Origin: Climacium dendroides | Taxonomy: Eukaryota > Streptophyta > Bryopsida > Hypnales > Climaciaceae | Assembly: GCA_950106755.1 (NCBI GenBank) | Contig: OX467086.1 | Location: 17,688,001 to 17,752,000, forward strand | Length of the DNA: 64,000 nucleotides | Direction: 5' to 3' | Part shown: positions 12,369 to 26,400 of the stretch, piece by piece | How positions within the stretch are numbered: the stretch's first letter is position 1 | Layout: every line of letters begins with the position of its first letter | Translations under genes and position numbers: made by a program | Notes under the pieces: generated by a model | What the model was told of the DNA's origin: nothing | Databases searched by the model: none | What the model saw: the letters and a program-made list of their open reading frames with translations, nothing else

Positions 12369-15300
12369 ATGGCTGGTGTTTTGCGCCGCATCTTGAAAGT
12401 GCCTCCGAGCCGGCCTCTCTTGGAATTGGAGGCCGATTGGTCTGCCATCTCTCCTTCGGGCTTGGGATTGGTGTTCAAGGAGTTGCTGGCCGATTTCATG
12501 GGCGCTCCACCTCCCCCGGACGTGTTGGAAGCCCGGGAGTTTTATAAACGGGCATGGAAGACTGCAAATGTGTCGGACATTTATTTTCAGCATCGTCACT
12601 TGGTTGGCACCGTTAAACAAGGTTTTCTTGTGCGCGGAATTATATATGACATGCCGTCTCTCATTCAAAAAGCGGTAATCTTCTTAGTTTCATTCGTTCC
12701 ATTCTTTCAGCTCTGTAAACAAGATGGTTCGAAAGGACATGAATTGGGAACTCAGAAATCGTTAGAAAATTGAAGAGAGATTGGGGAATTGAAATTAGCT
12801 GATTTTGATTCAAACTAAGTGAGTTACTTACAAGTGTGGGTTATAGACATCTATGTTGACCACATTGGTCCATTGTGAAAGGACAAAGAAATTAGCAAGA
12901 GAAGATCGCAAACAAATACTATTTAAGCTTTGACGTTCATTAAATGAAAGAAACACATACTCCAAAATCTCCTTGCATTCCATCATGAATGAACAATTGT
13001 TCATGGATGGACAGAGTTGGCACAAAATGCTATGGCATGTAATGTTAGCATACTGTTACACATTTTACAACCCTTAGTGTAACATTGTCATATGGGAAAT
13101 TGTAGTGGGCATTTTCACTGCGACTAGTGATTTTGGATCCTTCTCTGCCCTAGTTGTCACAATTACGTTGGTGTCATAATAAGGTGCGGTTACCTTATGT
13201 TACGTGCATGACCATTTACCTGTATCTGACAAAAAAGTTTTGACTTATCACATTTTGCAGCGCAAGATTCCAGTCGGCACCTCAGAATCTTCAATCACTT
13301 CGACTACCGGCGCAAATGACGTCAATAATCTTGAGGAGAAGTACGATGTCAAGCGGCGGGATTGGTCTTCGTTGCTTATTGATTTTGGCACAGATGCTGA
13401 CAAAGCTAAGGCGGATGACACAACAGTATCTGCTGACCAGGTCATGGAATCGCTAGGGTTGAAGGCAGTCGTCCCTGGGCTTCAGAATCGTGTTGGGACA
13501 ATTTCGACCGGGCGTAAAGATGTGAAGCCGAAATCTAATCTGGAGGAGAAGCAAGCATTAGAAGAAGTCATGGGGAGAGGTGGGCAGCTACCTCAGGAAA
13601 TGTGCTGTTCTTATTCCTAACAATTTCTGTGATTTTGCGAAGCCTTCATTTGTTTTCTGTCCGATGTGTGTTATCTTTTCACCATCTCCATGCATACAAT
13701 ATGAGAATTTAGATTAGAGTAGTTGAGGAGGTTGATGACATCCGAATTGATATAAGACCGCCATTTTTGAAGGTCTATGTAGCTTCAATTTTATTTGTTA
13801 AGTTCAATTTCTAACAAGATGGCTGCTATTGTGGACAGGTGATAGTATTCGTGCTAAGTATGCTGCAAAAATCTTTCAAAAGAAGATGTTAGCAGAAGCA
13901 AGACGTGAGCAGGCGAAACTAGGTATATTTCCAACCGCGGCTCCTAAGGCATCTTCGAAAGGATGGCAGGCTATGCCCGGTGCGCCAGCACTTGTTCGAT
14001 ATTTGGAGGTGTTTTTCTTCTTTCAGAAACAGCCTCCCATCCACTTTGTTTTATATGATTTGTTTTCCGTGAATGAGTCTATTGATAAAGTATTCAACGG
14101 AAATATAAAAGTTTACTCAATTTTGGTCCTATTTCAAAACTTGTTTGCTTATACCATGTACTTTTGGGGCATAATTGGAGTGGTGGATATTTTTTCGGTC
14201 AGTATTAATTGGATTATGATAATTCAGTATTAACTAATTAACCGGCCTACAAGGAATTTCCTTTCAGGATTAGGTTACTACTCTCCACTTTGAAATCTTC
14301 TTTGACTTCATTAGTAGGGTGGTGCTAATCTTCAGGGTCACATTGAACATGTACTGTACATTCCTGAGTTTTTAAAGCCGCTATACGGTAAATTTGCGCA
14401 AATATAAATATGAAAAATAAATATTGGTGTGGCCTCTTTTGAGTGCTGGGTCCACAGTATATGATGTAAATGGTAAATACATTTGAACTGTCATGTATGA
14501 TTTTGATGCACTAGCAATCATGTATGTTGTGCAAATTTTCTCACGGCAGTATGTCAATTAACTCAGGAACGTGGCTTGAAACAAGCCCTCTTGGCTCGTG
14601 GTGCCGAGGAGGACCTTGCTTGTTTATTGGACCAACTGGGCAACTATAAATTCCAGCATGTTACCAATGTGAGCAACGGGAGTGACGGATTGGTAGTTGG
14701 AGAACCACTAAGGTGTTCAATGCTTCACCCATCTCAAACTCACGGAAATGTGTTGATGTTCTTACAGTTTCTGTTAACTCTCTGGCCTAGTTTCTGAATA
14801 AACTCGTTCTGCCGGGAAAGTGATGAACCTGCAATCTCGGAAAGTTGCAATTCCAACAGTGGGATGGAACAGGTTCTTCCTTTCTTGGGCACTTTTCACA
14901 TCAGCAGGTTTTCTCTGCAATGATGGTGTCGCGTATTAGTGACATTGACAATTCTGGTTGAATATTTGGTGCAGCAATGAGAGCTTGAGGAGAATATGCA
15001 AGGGTTGGTCTCTTCCTCCTAAACAGATTATGGTGGTGAGTGACTTAGGTTCTTAGCTTCTTCAAATATGACAATGTTTGGGGTTCTTTACGTGGCGTTT
15101 TTCAGTCCGTGGGATACCTACTATTACATTGACGTCTTGAGAAATGAATAATCCATCCAAGTTAATTGATGCTATAACCATTAGTTTCCTATTCCTGTTT
15201 CCTGCTTGTAGAGGATTAGGGTTTCCAGCTTGAAATTTCAGAAGATATTCTAGAAGTGTGTTTAAGATTTTTAAATTTTTTTTCAGATTTTTGTGTAAAC

Positions 15301-16325
15301 CTTTGTCTCATCACCCCCTATTTTTCCCAATAGCATATGACACCTGCATGTATGAGAAATTGTTTGAAGTGATGCAAATATCCCTTTCTTTCTAAATCAG
15401 ATTGGGGAGAAAACTTCCAATTGAACTGTGTACAAATGTGGAATAGGTCTTTGCTACCAAAGTTCTAACCTAGCTGTTTCTTCATTGTTGATTAGGTTAT
15501 TGGTAGTGGAGTTGAGGGCGAAGCAGCATTAGCAGCCACTGAAGACGCGGGCTTCTTTGTCTGCCGCGTTAATAATTCGTCTCATGAGGTTAGTGCATGC
15601 TGTTCAGTAGGACACTCGTGCAACATTTTGGTCCTCTGATTCTTGAACCTCGTGAGCTTTCACCTCCTTAGTGCCCAAGCTAAAAAAATAGAAATTCCAC
15701 TCTGGGATCTTATAGTTAATTATACTTTCTATTGTTTAAAAATGTTTTGTATGATTCCTTTGTTCTTTTGGTGAGTTGCGCTATTTTCCTTTAAACTTCC
15801 CAATTGATTCAATTTTACTTCTATAGATATTTAAGCGACCACATTAGGCCATTTGGGCACTTCAGGGTTGTCCTTTGAATAGCTATGATTGTGATATCGA
15901 ATGAAGTTATGGATAATAATGTGCACATTCTTTGTTTGCAATTCTAGTGAAATTAGGTAATTTGTCCAACAGTGGTGATTGCTTGTGATTCTTGAAGTAT
16001 TTAATTATTTAAGTATATGGTACTTTGACATTACAACCAGCAGAAGGAGCAGAAAAGTTCAGACACATCCGGAGCCAATGCCAAGACCACAGCGTCCAAG
16101 AAAGGGTTAGTTTCATGGTTCACTGATTTGAAGGAAGGCACTCTTCATATCGAGGAAGATCATGAAGCGAGGATGCGGCGTTTATTCCCGAAGGGTCATG
16201 TGCACTTCTCAGTAACTGATATGGTAGAGCTGAAATGGGTTATTGAGGATCTCAATGGCGTTTCATATCGCAAGAGTACACTGATAAGTGGTTTTCAAGA
16301 CCTTGGAGTTGGAGCAAAACAGTGA
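12369..16325 (+). CDS. Conserved-looking nine-exon plant gene, function unknown
   Basis: Nine exons keep one frame: 12369-12674, 13261-13579, 13839-14008, 14336-14387, 14550-14668, 14791-14819, 14975-15035, 15496-15588, 16041-16325, giving 477 residues with a TGA stop. All junctions are GT-AG and phases agree, which strongly supports a real gene. I do not recognise the family. The N-terminus (MAGVLRRILKVPP) is basic and hydrophobic and could be an organelle presequence. Residues about 105-210 are charged and probably disordered. Residues about 210-265 form a KYAAKIFQKKMLAEARREQ helix. At about 352-380, QIMVVIGSGVEGEAALAATE resembles the late Rossmann-like strand-loop-helix of HAD hydrolases, but the catalytic DxD motif is not apparent, so the HAD idea is weak. 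The 29-nt exon 6 and the choice among nearby AGs for exons 5 and 9 are the least certain points. It lies between the two inverted L23A copies. Confidence 0.72.
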
Positions 16326-18314
16326 TGATTGTGGAGAAGGTAGTGTTCTTTGTCACCTTAAGAGACCACGCAGGTGGTTTTTAATTTAATTTTGTGGAAA
16401 TCTGTTTTCCGCATTGAGTGTACATAGTAAGAAATATCTCTCTATGGTACGAGATTCATGTGGCCACCAACCAATTGGTAGGTCAACTTCACTTCTGGTC
16501 TGGAAAACTTACATGCATTTAGAATGTGTGAATTTTTCACTAAAATTTCTGAACATCGGGTTCACTAATCGGGTTCCAAAGGAATGACGTATGCTATAAT
16601 CGTCACTAATTACAATTTAGCATAGTTCCTATTATTAATCAGAATTTATTTGAGTTGGATCTTAGTAGCAATTTAAACAGAATTTTGCTGCTCTTTGGCA
16701 TGCATTATTTGGTTATTGTATAAATAAGTTCCAAGTTCTTAAAGTATTGTCTCTAGGGTGTACCCAAATCCTACTCCAGGTTCTCATGTTTTGATTAATA
16801 TCTAGTGTAATCAATATTTAGTTATTTTGTGACTCTATTTGGTTCAAATGTATTAGGTGTAGTGTTTTGGGAAATGTTGATTATGGGTGTATATACCTTA
16901 TTTTGCATAGGTTACTATGACCTCAATTTTTGGTGACTTTTTTTAAACCTTCTTAGAAGATAGAAAAACTCATTAGCTTTGTGGGAATATAATTTTTATT
17001 TCTATTGGTGTTCAAGAGCAAATTACTTCACCAAGCAAAAAAAGAAATCCACAAAAAAATTGAAATAAAATTGAATTTTTTTCTTCTTATAGATCATATT
17101 TTTTTCTACATTTGAAGCTTTGATACATTTTATTTGGATTAGTGATGTGAAAGTTATGAACAATCTTATTTTTCAGGCAATCCAAGCATCTTTTTGAAAA
17201 AATAACTTATGAGATGCATTTCTGAATGTGATTTTTCAAAAAAAATTGTTTGATAGGGTTGAGTTTGCTTGTAAGAACAATCTCACCTTTGGGATTATGG
17301 TGTTTCAATTCCATCTTAGAGCTATTAATAATTTAATGTTTTGTTGAATCTTGGACCTATTTCTACTTAATAATTTTTTAATGAATGAAAATCAAGTGTT
17401 TTTCTTTTTGAATTTTTTCCCTCAACTCTCAACTCAAATCTTCAACATAAAAAATTTTAACCTCAAACTCAATAGTACAAAATTTCTAAAATAAGGAGAT
17501 TCAAAGCCTAAAAATCTAGTCATGGAATGTGCAAAAGAACTTGTTTTTTCACTTTAAACGCAAATATCTTACAATCTATGTAGTCAATGTTTCTGAAATT
17601 TTTACTACACATTCTTGTACTAGTTTAGTGCAAGCTCCTACAATTAAATATGCCCAAAAAATGAAATGGAAAGAGTTTTGCACCTTGCAATTGAAATGGC
17701 AGTTTTGAGTGATTTTTGAAAGAAAAAAGGCCTTGAGACTTTAGGAGTTAAGTCATGGCATGATTTGGAGGGAGCCTACCTCATACAACCCTTGACCAAA
17801 TGTTCACTTTTATAACTATTTAGATGTTTATAGCATTTTTTTTCCAAAAAGACAAAACCTAAAACCTAATGTTCAATTGAAAATGCAGATACTTCACATT
17901 TCCAAAAACCCTAATAGAGATAATACTTATAGTCAAAATACTCAATGCCAAAATTATTAAGTATTCTGTACAATGACATAGAGTCATAGACACTCAATGG
18001 AATTGGATTTATAGTTTGAAAATACAAATAGGAAAAATAACAATTACAAAGGATAGAACATTTATCAAAATCATGGACTGAAATGGTTTTTTCATCATGA
18101 ATTTGTATTGATGAATCATTTGATTAACAATTTTGCTTGACCCTTATTTTTTACTAAACCCTTATTTTGAACATGGAAACCATTTTTTGTTCATCTTCTT
18201 GTCTCCCAATGAGTGTTTTTTCATTTTTCATTTTTTGAAGCCAACAATTCACACAGTACCCAAATAGATGATTTCTACAGTGACCCAGCTTGTCGTTTAA
18301 GAATTAAAGCATAC
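16326..18314. other. AT-rich intergenic region
   Basis: About 2 kb of AT-rich DNA with homopolymer runs. I see no coding exon or RNA gene. The first few hundred bases are probably the 3' UTR of the unknown nine-exon gene. Confidence 0.55.
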
Positions 18315-18486
18315 TTGAAGAAGTTTAGAAAAGACCTTGGACCAAAGGTAGAAACAACTAACTGCAACACCTCTCACTATCCACATTTTAAAAAACAATC
18401 TTGAAGAAGTTTAGAAAAGACCTTGGACCAAAGGTAGAAACAACTAACTGCAACACCTCTCACTATCCACATTTTAAAAAACAATC
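18315..18486. repeat. Tandem duplication, 86-bp unit x2
   Basis: Two adjacent copies (18315-18400 and 18401-18486), each starting TTGAAGAAGTTTAGAAAAGA, apparently identical on reading. A second, unrelated tandem duplication follows within 15 bp. Confidence 0.85.
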
Positions 18487-18500
18487 TTGAATGAGTACTT

Positions 18501-18698
18501 CCATGACACAATACAATCACAACTTTTCAAAACCAACCAATGAAAGTCAAAAGCAACCAATGAAAGTCAAGACATTTCATGCTTCAAAGTGTCCATTCAC
18601 CATGACACAATACAATCACAACTTTTCAAAACCAACCAATGAAAGTCAAAAGCAACCAATGAAAGTCAAGACATTTCATGCTTCAAAGTGTCCATTCA
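18501..18698. repeat. Tandem duplication, 99-bp unit x2
   Basis: Units start at 18501 and 18600 (CCATGACACAATACAATCAC) and seem identical. Each holds a smaller internal duplication of AACCAATGAAAGTCAA. Because 99 is a multiple of three, an 88-codon frame stays open across both units, but nothing else supports a protein. Confidence 0.85.
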
Positions 18699-19360
18699 AG
18701 GTGAATCTAATGTTATGCATAGGATGCCCTTATGCTCTCAACTTTAAGAATTTGTAAACTATTCCAAGAGCATTAGAAAATTCTAGAACCACTTGGGTTG
18801 CATCATTCTTGAGGTCAGTAACAATCTCACCAAAAAAATTCAGTCAATCAAAACTCATGAACACGGCTTCCAAATCTGAACTTCTCGCAATCGCTCTACT
18901 GAATTCGTGTCTCTTTCTCTTGGTTGCACAACTTGCATTATTCATCACCAAGATTGCAGTTTTTAGTTTCCTTTAACATCAAATGAAAATGCTACAAAAT
19001 TGATTTGATGCTGCGGCAATAACCCTCTCATACTGGGTGCTGGCAAACGCCCCACTGCCGTATGTACATACATCTTCAGTAAGTTGCAAATACCTAAAGC
19101 CTAATTGCTGACTGACCATTTTTAAACGAAAACGAGAACCACAAAGTGCTACTACTGGACTATGAATCATGGTTCTAAAGCTCATCTGAGGTTCAAAGAG
19201 GAACAAAAACGTACAATTGACAAGGTAAGAAGCAATGAGAAAAGCAAGTTTTCAAAGTATGGATGAAAAATGGTATGAGGAAGAAGAGCCTAAAGCCCTA
19301 CAGAAAACAGGCCAAGCCTCTAGATTGACAGGATCACAAACTGGAATAATTAGCACCATT

Positions 19361-20532
<1,172 letters not shown>

Positions 20533-20647
20533 CGCTAACTAAGAACGCAAAACAATCAATCACAGCAGCAGCTCTGCACTGCAATTCGGCTATGGCAATG
20601 GCAGCCTCCCTCCGAGCTTTGGAAAAGGAGAAGCGCCAGCGATGACC

Positions 20648-20655
20648 TAGGGTTT
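20648..20655 (-). promoter_or_regulatory. Telo-box AAACCCTA upstream of L23A copy 2
   Basis: TAGGGTTT on the plus strand, so AAACCCTA on the gene strand, about 116 bp before the ATG at 20532. It matches copy 1 in motif and distance, so the duplication carried the proximal promoter. Confidence 0.7.
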
Positions 20656-21800
20656 AAGATCACACACACTCGAAAAACAGACTGCGGTATTGTAAGCCCC
20701 TCCCGATGGTATTCATCCATTTTCAACGAGTTTCATCCTTTTCGTCCAACTGCTCGGAGCTTAAGAGCTCCATGAGCAATGAATAGGGTGTGTTAAATTT
20801 GGAGAGTCTGGAACTCATTTCTGGTTTTTTTAATATTTTAAAGGTTACATGAAGCTTCCTTGTTTGATTGGTTGTGACAAGAATTATAGCATGTCATATT
20901 TTTCTGCCATTGTAAGTAGCCTCTAGTTTGTTAGTGAGCAGTTTTGGATGACTCTAAGCATTGGCCTTGGTTCAACAAGAATTTTGGCCTTTCAAAAATC
21001 ATAGCAATTTCACTTTCAATGCGAAAATTATGAAACTTTTTGCAATCCCCATCATTCATGTCACTGCACCTCGTGCAATATTTACTTCACCTTCCATTGC
21101 TCATCATCATGTCCCAAATTCCTTATTTGATCAATTATAGGTGCCTTCACTGTATTGATATTTTTTGGTAGTTTGACATCCATTTGTTTGCATTATTTAT
21201 GTTAAAGTATTAGGTGTGTATACAACATGTGAGTTTAATAACTAACTAGTATGCCCTATGTTGTTGCCACAATCAAAAAATAATAATTTTCTAATTTTTT
21301 AACTCATGAAAACTTTGAATTTTAATAACTTTCACACTATAGGTTCCACAAAATAAAGCTTGTGCACCCCTCCTTGTTTAGAGCTTTCCGATGATACCAA
21401 ACACACAACCCAAGGACGCACAGTTTGGGAGATCTCAACATAACAAACAAAACAAAACAAACAACCTATCTTAATGGATGAATAATGTCTCTGAAATTGT
21501 TGGTTATGGACCAAAGGTCAATAGGCTATGCATTGACAAAAGTTAATTGTAGTGAAGTTTGAGTGCATCTTTATTCATAAAAAAACCCCTATTATATAGG
21601 GAGGGAGAGAGTCCTTGTAGCATTGATTAACAATGTATAGCACCCCCTAAATTGAATCACTTATTTCCCAACAAAGATTCTATAGACTTCCCAACTTCAT
21701 GGTGTGTACTTTGATGGAATTTATAAATTTAAACTTGTTCTCAATACTCAACATTCTATACATCATGGTGTTCAATAGACATTAGATATTAAACTCACAT

Positions 21801-21896
21801 ATCATGTAACTTAATATAACTTCTAAAGAGTCTATCATGTAACTTAATGTAACTTCTAAAGAGTCTATCATGTAACTTAATGTAACTTAATATCTT
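21801..21896. repeat. Short tandem repeat, about 33-bp unit, 2.5-3 copies
   Basis: ATCATGTAACTTAATRTAAC followed by TTCTAAAGAGTCT recurs at about 21801, 21834 and 21867, the last copy truncated. Confidence 0.8.
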
Positions 21897-22153
21897 GTGA
21901 CAACCAAAAAAACATAGTCAGAAGGCCAACAACAACAATTCTCTTCTTTGCAAGCTATGCAAGCTACCTTCTTGTAATGTTGCTCAATGTAGTGCAATGA
22001 AATTTAGTGATGTCCACTCTCTCCACTTTTAATTAAGCACTATGAAGTGCAATAAGCACTTGCAATAGAAACATAAGTGGCACAAGAAGATCAACAATCA
22101 AAGATCCATTTCTAAACTTGCAACAACACATGCTACTAAATGTAATCGTATTC

Positions 22154-22307
22154 TCTAAATTGTGACGATTTTCCATGTCTGACATTTTGACTAGTGGGGA
22201 TTAATAACCACTGACAGACTTGACAAATTGCTAAATTGTGACATTTTTCCATGTCTGACATTTTGACTAGTGGGGATTAATAACCACTGACAGACTTGAC
22301 AAATTGC
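22154..22307. repeat. Tandem duplication, 77-bp unit x2
   Basis: Units start CTAAATTGTGAC at 22154 and 22231 and share a GACTAGTGGGGATTAATAAC core. They differ at only one or two positions. Adjacent CAATTAGTTTGG shows the array ends at about 22308. Confidence 0.85.
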
Positions 22308-23445
22308 AATTAGTTTGGAGGAAAGCGGTTCAAATCGAGGGAGCTAGATTAGATTCAGCTGAACAAACCGAGTGCCTCTTCAAGAACTGCGAAGCCCCCA
22401 CAGCAAAAACTCGAATTATTTAGGAACTCACGTACTGTACATTCACAGCACAGTACTACACAACAAAGAAATACCTTCAGTTGCTGGCATGACTCCGAAT
22501 CTCAATCTATGGACACACGGGTTGTCCACAACTGTGTTTCAAATCTACGAAGTTTTCCTCGTATATCAATCTTTACTCCATATGACAGACTCACGGGACG
22601 GTCAAGGACACGGCTCATGAACTTCTGCACATACTATTGCTTACGCGCGACGGAATCAAGTCTAAATACATGGAGCCCTACACTTATTCTAACTCAATTA
22701 ACCCTGCAAAACTTTTGATTGATTGCTTGGTTATTGCGTGCTGAAATGCTACATGAGTTTCAGCAGTTCACGGCCACCCTTTTCATTAGGCTCGGGCTGA
22801 TCAGGTCCTGGAGATTGCCAACTCTGGCAGCTTGTCAGTTTTGTTAGCTCTCAACTCTTTTGCCTGACGATCTTTTCACAGGAGCAGCTTCTTTGAGGTT
22901 CAAATTATTGCCTTTTTGTCTGTAATCTTCCGAGTCATACATGAAAATCCTTCAAATTTTGATCACCTGAGCCAGTGACCGAGTGATGACCAGGGCCCAA
23001 GAGTTGCTTGAAAGACCATCCACAGAGTGGGGGCGTCAAACCTTGCAGTTTGTTACTGAATTGAGCCTAATTGATTCTCCTTTGCACATGGTTCCTCCTC
23101 CCCCTGTAGAGTTTTGGAATGTGTCTTCTTCAATAGGTCAGCTTTGACACCCTTTTGATGATCAATCTCTTCCATTTTGTTTGAAACTTTCCTGGATTTG
23201 TCACTGTTGGATAGGATACTTTGGCACCAATGAAAATGCGGTTGGAAGCTCCAAACCCCAGAAATTTTGCTATGCACTCTGAATCCTAGCTGTTCTGGCG
23301 TCTGTACGTCAGTGACTGGACCGTCTTTTTCTACCCTTAAATGTCAAAAGTTTTCGAAATGCACTGAAAGGTCAGCCTAGGGTCAGTCTGGTGCGACGTT
23401 TGTAGGATAAGTGACCGAGGAGTGCACCTTGTTTCTCATTTATGG

Positions 23446-26400
23446 TCAAATTTGATCATTTTTGACGTTGCCCCAATCTTCAATCTCAGGTGTGCAGAAG
23501 TTGTTGCTGGACATGGCTGAACTAGAATATGGATGCTTCTGGTTCTCGTCCGTCCCTGCGACGGTGTCGATGCATTCCACAACGGTTGGCCCTGTCCCAG
23601 CTTCGGCATCAGAGCATCCACCTTCATCTTTTTCTCTCAAGTTAGAGTGCGGAACGCATTCCTGCATAGGAACATACTTTAGTTAGTAGCCGTCATGAAA
23701 AGGCCATACTGTATGTGGAGAAATTAAATGTTACTAACAAACGCATGTTTAAAATCTAATGAATATTTACGATGCACAACAATCTCCTTACAATTTAACA
23801 TACCTCACATCATGCGTAAATTTTTGAAATTCATACCACCAGATTCAAGATGAGATTTGTAACCTGGAAACCTCTCTCATTAGTCGAAGCCTTGGATGGG
23901 AGCCTAATGACGTTGCTATACACTGGAAGTGTATACTGTTATACGATCAATCTGAAGACATTCTAAGGTGGGAAGCCCAATATCCACACTGCTATACACT
24001 GGCATATACACTATTATATTGCCAAGATATAGGATAGCTTTAGATCTATTGCCAAGATATATTTGCTACTCATAGTGTATACCAACCAAACACTTTCATC
24101 ATATTGTGGTGAGTATCATCAGGTAATAAATTACTGTACGTGCTAGCCCAAAAGCAGTAATACTGGGTTCCCAACCTTAATAATAATAGAAACCTCAAGA
24201 AATCTGAAATGAGTGCAGGAATAGGTTTCCTACCTTACTATCTTCGCCAGTTCTGCTCACAGAATGAACAGCCTTCTTCACAGTACTGGAGGGTCCAGCC
24301 TCAACCATGGAGAGTCCTTCAAAGTGTTGCACAAGCCCAGCTGTGATCCCGGTAACAGTACCGGTACTCCCAGTGGAATGATCATTCACCCCTTCTGGGG
24401 CCAGGAGTGTCAACTTGTGCATTTTCCGGCTCCGCAGTTTCTTATGTACCCGTGCATGCAACCTCGGAGTTTGCAAACTTTGTTCTTCCCCCTTGAAGAT
24501 CTCTTGATGATTCCTGTTCTTCCTCCGCATGTCCATGAGTTCCTCTGCCGCTTCCTCCGTGTCCTGGGTTGGCAACCAATATCATAACATTAAGCAATAT
24601 CATGACATTAAGTAGCAATGTTAGCGCTCATATATCCTTCATGAATAGTGGTTTTAGGTTCATCGGATATCCTCATTTATCCTATTAGTGCATAAGACAA
24701 TATCTTATTATTACAATCACGATAAACCCTAAACCCTACTGAAAGCAACAGAGCCTCGTAGAGAAGTTGCTTGTTTGTAATGAATAGTCGGTACGTTGTG
24801 CACCTCATCCTCGATGTCGACGGCAAGAGAGCATGCCACAAACTCTCCAAAAGTATCTGCACTGGGCGAGATTTCATCGCCAACTGGTTCTCCACTTGCG
24901 CCAAAGGTGCAGGATCCTGGCAGCCACTTCTCAGCTCGGCTGCTGGTGCTGCTGCACTGGTACTCCTGCATTTTCAGCTGCAATTGCTGCATGGTCGGAA
25001 TGGATGCTGTTGTTGTGTCCGTTATATTTTGCACCCCGTCCAGTACTGTTGGAGATGGCGAGCTGCAGGCCATGTCGATGCCCGCTCCTGCTGCCACAGC
25101 TTGCGCGAACGCCACCTGCCTCAGCGAAATAGTTTTGCACGCATTTCAGCCGATGCTTGCTTGGGAGAACAATTGAATAACCAAAACTACAGGATTTGCC
25201 AACCAAAATTTCTCGAAATGAACCAAAATTGACACAAGTTTATTGAGTAGTCTAAAATCATCATACCAGACTGCAGTAATTTTGTTAATTTAGAAAAAAG
25301 TATAACAACATTGGTCATTGCACCTGCTCGCTGGTGGCGTGGCCACCTCGACTGCTCCGCCTACGCCGTCGCTGGAAGAAAGTCGCAGCAAAGGCACGGC
25401 GAATCACCGCCACTTGGCTGGCCGACTCGTCGCGCTCCGCTTGCAGAGCTGCCAACGAGCGTCGCAAGTCCTGGCATTGCTGCTGGTACCTGCACAACAG
25501 AAATTCAAAATGGAAAATTGGACAAATTTCCTTTGGTGTCCTTGAAATTCCATTCCTAATGCATCCCAGTGTATCCCATTCTATCATCATTAAAACATTG
25601 ACTATAGTATTCTTCAAAAATTCCATAGATGGACATGTTGGATTCTCCTGTAAGCTGCACAGCTCCATAGACCGCCTGGTTTAGCAAGAATATCTCGATT
25701 GACGCTACTAAGACCGTGAATATTGCTGCAAGCAATCATGTATATATAACGAAGCGATCAAAGAACTCGGGATACGAGCATGAAACGTCAATTTCGTTAA
25801 ATTGGAGAGATTCCACGACTTTGGAACCTTTCAGGACATGCGGCCTGAAACGTTAATCTGTACCTGCACTACTTTAGTACTAGTTTTTAGAGCTTTGTAT
25901 TGTTTTATGTCCCAATTTCTGGAGCAGGAATAACGCCAATTTAACGAAATTGGAGATATGGATTGATATTATCGTGAATGCATATATGCTTGCTTGCTTG
26001 CTTACGTGAGAGGGCGAACGTAGAATTTGAGCGTGATGGTGTCTTCTTCGGGTTGCAGGTAGCCTTCTTTCTCCAGCAGGTCGATGCGGAAGAACTGGTA
26101 ATAACCCCAGCAGGCGCCCTCCTCGAAGTCGGATGAGAATTTGCGCACGATGCGTTGGTTGGGACGGGCGCGGTGCTGCAGCTCGATGCCATACTCGTAC
26201 GTCGCGGCTTCTGTTCTGCCCTCCACCATCTGCACCGTAGATTTGAGGCCATGCACGTACGTGATCATGGATTTAGTTAATTTGCATGCTCAGTGGAGAT
26301 CGAACCAGTGGACCAAAATTGTGACAAATGTTCAAGTGCCCAGCATAGATATAGATTTAAGCTATCGATCAATTGGACGACAGATACTGTGCCAATTTCA

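Larger units (their letters stand above)
20656..23445. other. Intergenic region between L23A copy 2 and the TRIM37-like gene
   Basis: AT-rich with no supported gene. It contains two short tandem duplications, listed separately. From about 22.3 kb the composition becomes less AT-rich, and the stretch next to 23446 is probably the 3' UTR of the minus-strand TRIM37-like gene. Confidence 0.55.

Noticed and set aside
18491..18757. 88-codon frame with a repeated 33-residue block
   Set aside because: The repeat comes from a 99-bp DNA duplication that happens to be in frame. There is no homology or gene context.
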